DNA of 64,000 bases from Vibrio sp. YMD68 (GTDB taxonomy: Bacteria; Pseudomonadota; Gammaproteobacteria; Enterobacterales; Vibrionaceae): positions 496,001 to 560,000 of the forward strand of contig NZ_CP124613.1 of the NCBI RefSeq assembly GCF_029958905.1. Direction: 5' to 3'. The notes under the pieces were generated by a model. It was not told where the DNA came from and did no database searches. It saw nothing but the letters and a program-made list of their open reading frames with translations. Below, piece after piece: positions 63,949-64,000 of this stretch; within the stretch, counting starts at the first letter, position 1; every line of letters starts with the position of its first letter. A program made the translations under genes and the position numbers.

Positions 63949-64000
63949 ATATGAACTTGTATGTACTTACGATTAAGTAGACATGCTAGCAACGATTGGT

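Overview
The window looks like chromosomal DNA of a Vibrio (gammaproteobacterium). Evidence: the style of the chemoreceptor and periplasmic proteins, a large secreted GH19 chitinase, and RAYT-type GGGGTCAGGTCTTGC repeats. This is judged from protein families only; no database search was possible. No rRNA, tRNA or CRISPR array was seen.

Layout. (1) 1-9002, ordinary chromosome: the 3' part of a chemoreceptor gene, a sugar ABC-transporter binding protein, a secreted delta-class carbonic anhydrase, a GST-like protein, a DUF3565 protein, a RIO kinase, a Nudix hydrolase, an MsrA-like reductase and a His-rich COG0523 metallo-GTPase. Several gaps carry short degenerate tandem repeats. (2) 9003-17016, an accessory island made of displaced C-terminal pieces of CdiA/filamentous-haemagglutinin toxins, each followed by a probable immunity gene and separated by copies of a ~120-135 bp element with inverted GGGGTCAGGTCTTGC ends (REPIN/MITE-like). 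A decayed N-terminal piece of a RAYT transposase lies between two of these elements. No two-partner secretion N-terminus or TpsB/CdiB is present, so these look like stored orphan toxin/immunity modules. The array lies between two copies of the last 142 bp of the neighbouring chitinase locus. (3) 17858-49506, a complete-looking transposable (Mu-like) prophage of 31,649 bp with TGT...ACA ends and a perfect 5-bp target duplication (CCAAT). It interrupts the chitinase gene, whose two halves (49507-51265 and 17017-17852) rejoin in frame as an 864-residue protein. The phage combines Mu-type transposition, regulation and head genes with a P2-type contractile tail (V-W-J-I-H-G-FI-FII-E/E'-T-U-X-D). 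Its block order differs from Mu: the repressor sits in the middle, early and packaging genes run rightward to the right end, and protease/capsid/tail genes run leftward to the left end. (4) 51786-59249, a copper/silver export set: cupredoxin, CusA, CusB with two C-terminal CusF-like domains, CusC, and a small Cys/His-rich protein. (5) 59495-63775, an iron region: a DUF4198 protein and a small periplasmic protein diverge from feoA-feoB and a Cys-rich FeoB-associated peptide, across a promoter region with a perfect FNR box and a perfect 7-1-7 Fur box. A last repeat element lies at 63813-63948.

Most unusual points: the repeat-punctuated orphan toxin array; a 12-copy tetranucleotide tract inside the 3' end of the prophage repressor gene that could frame-shift its tail; the exact splitting of a chitinase by the prophage; the rearranged Mu-like genome order; a MuF head protein with a nuclease-like C-terminal domain; and a phage early protein joining a copy of the transposase's N-terminal domain to a zinc ribbon.
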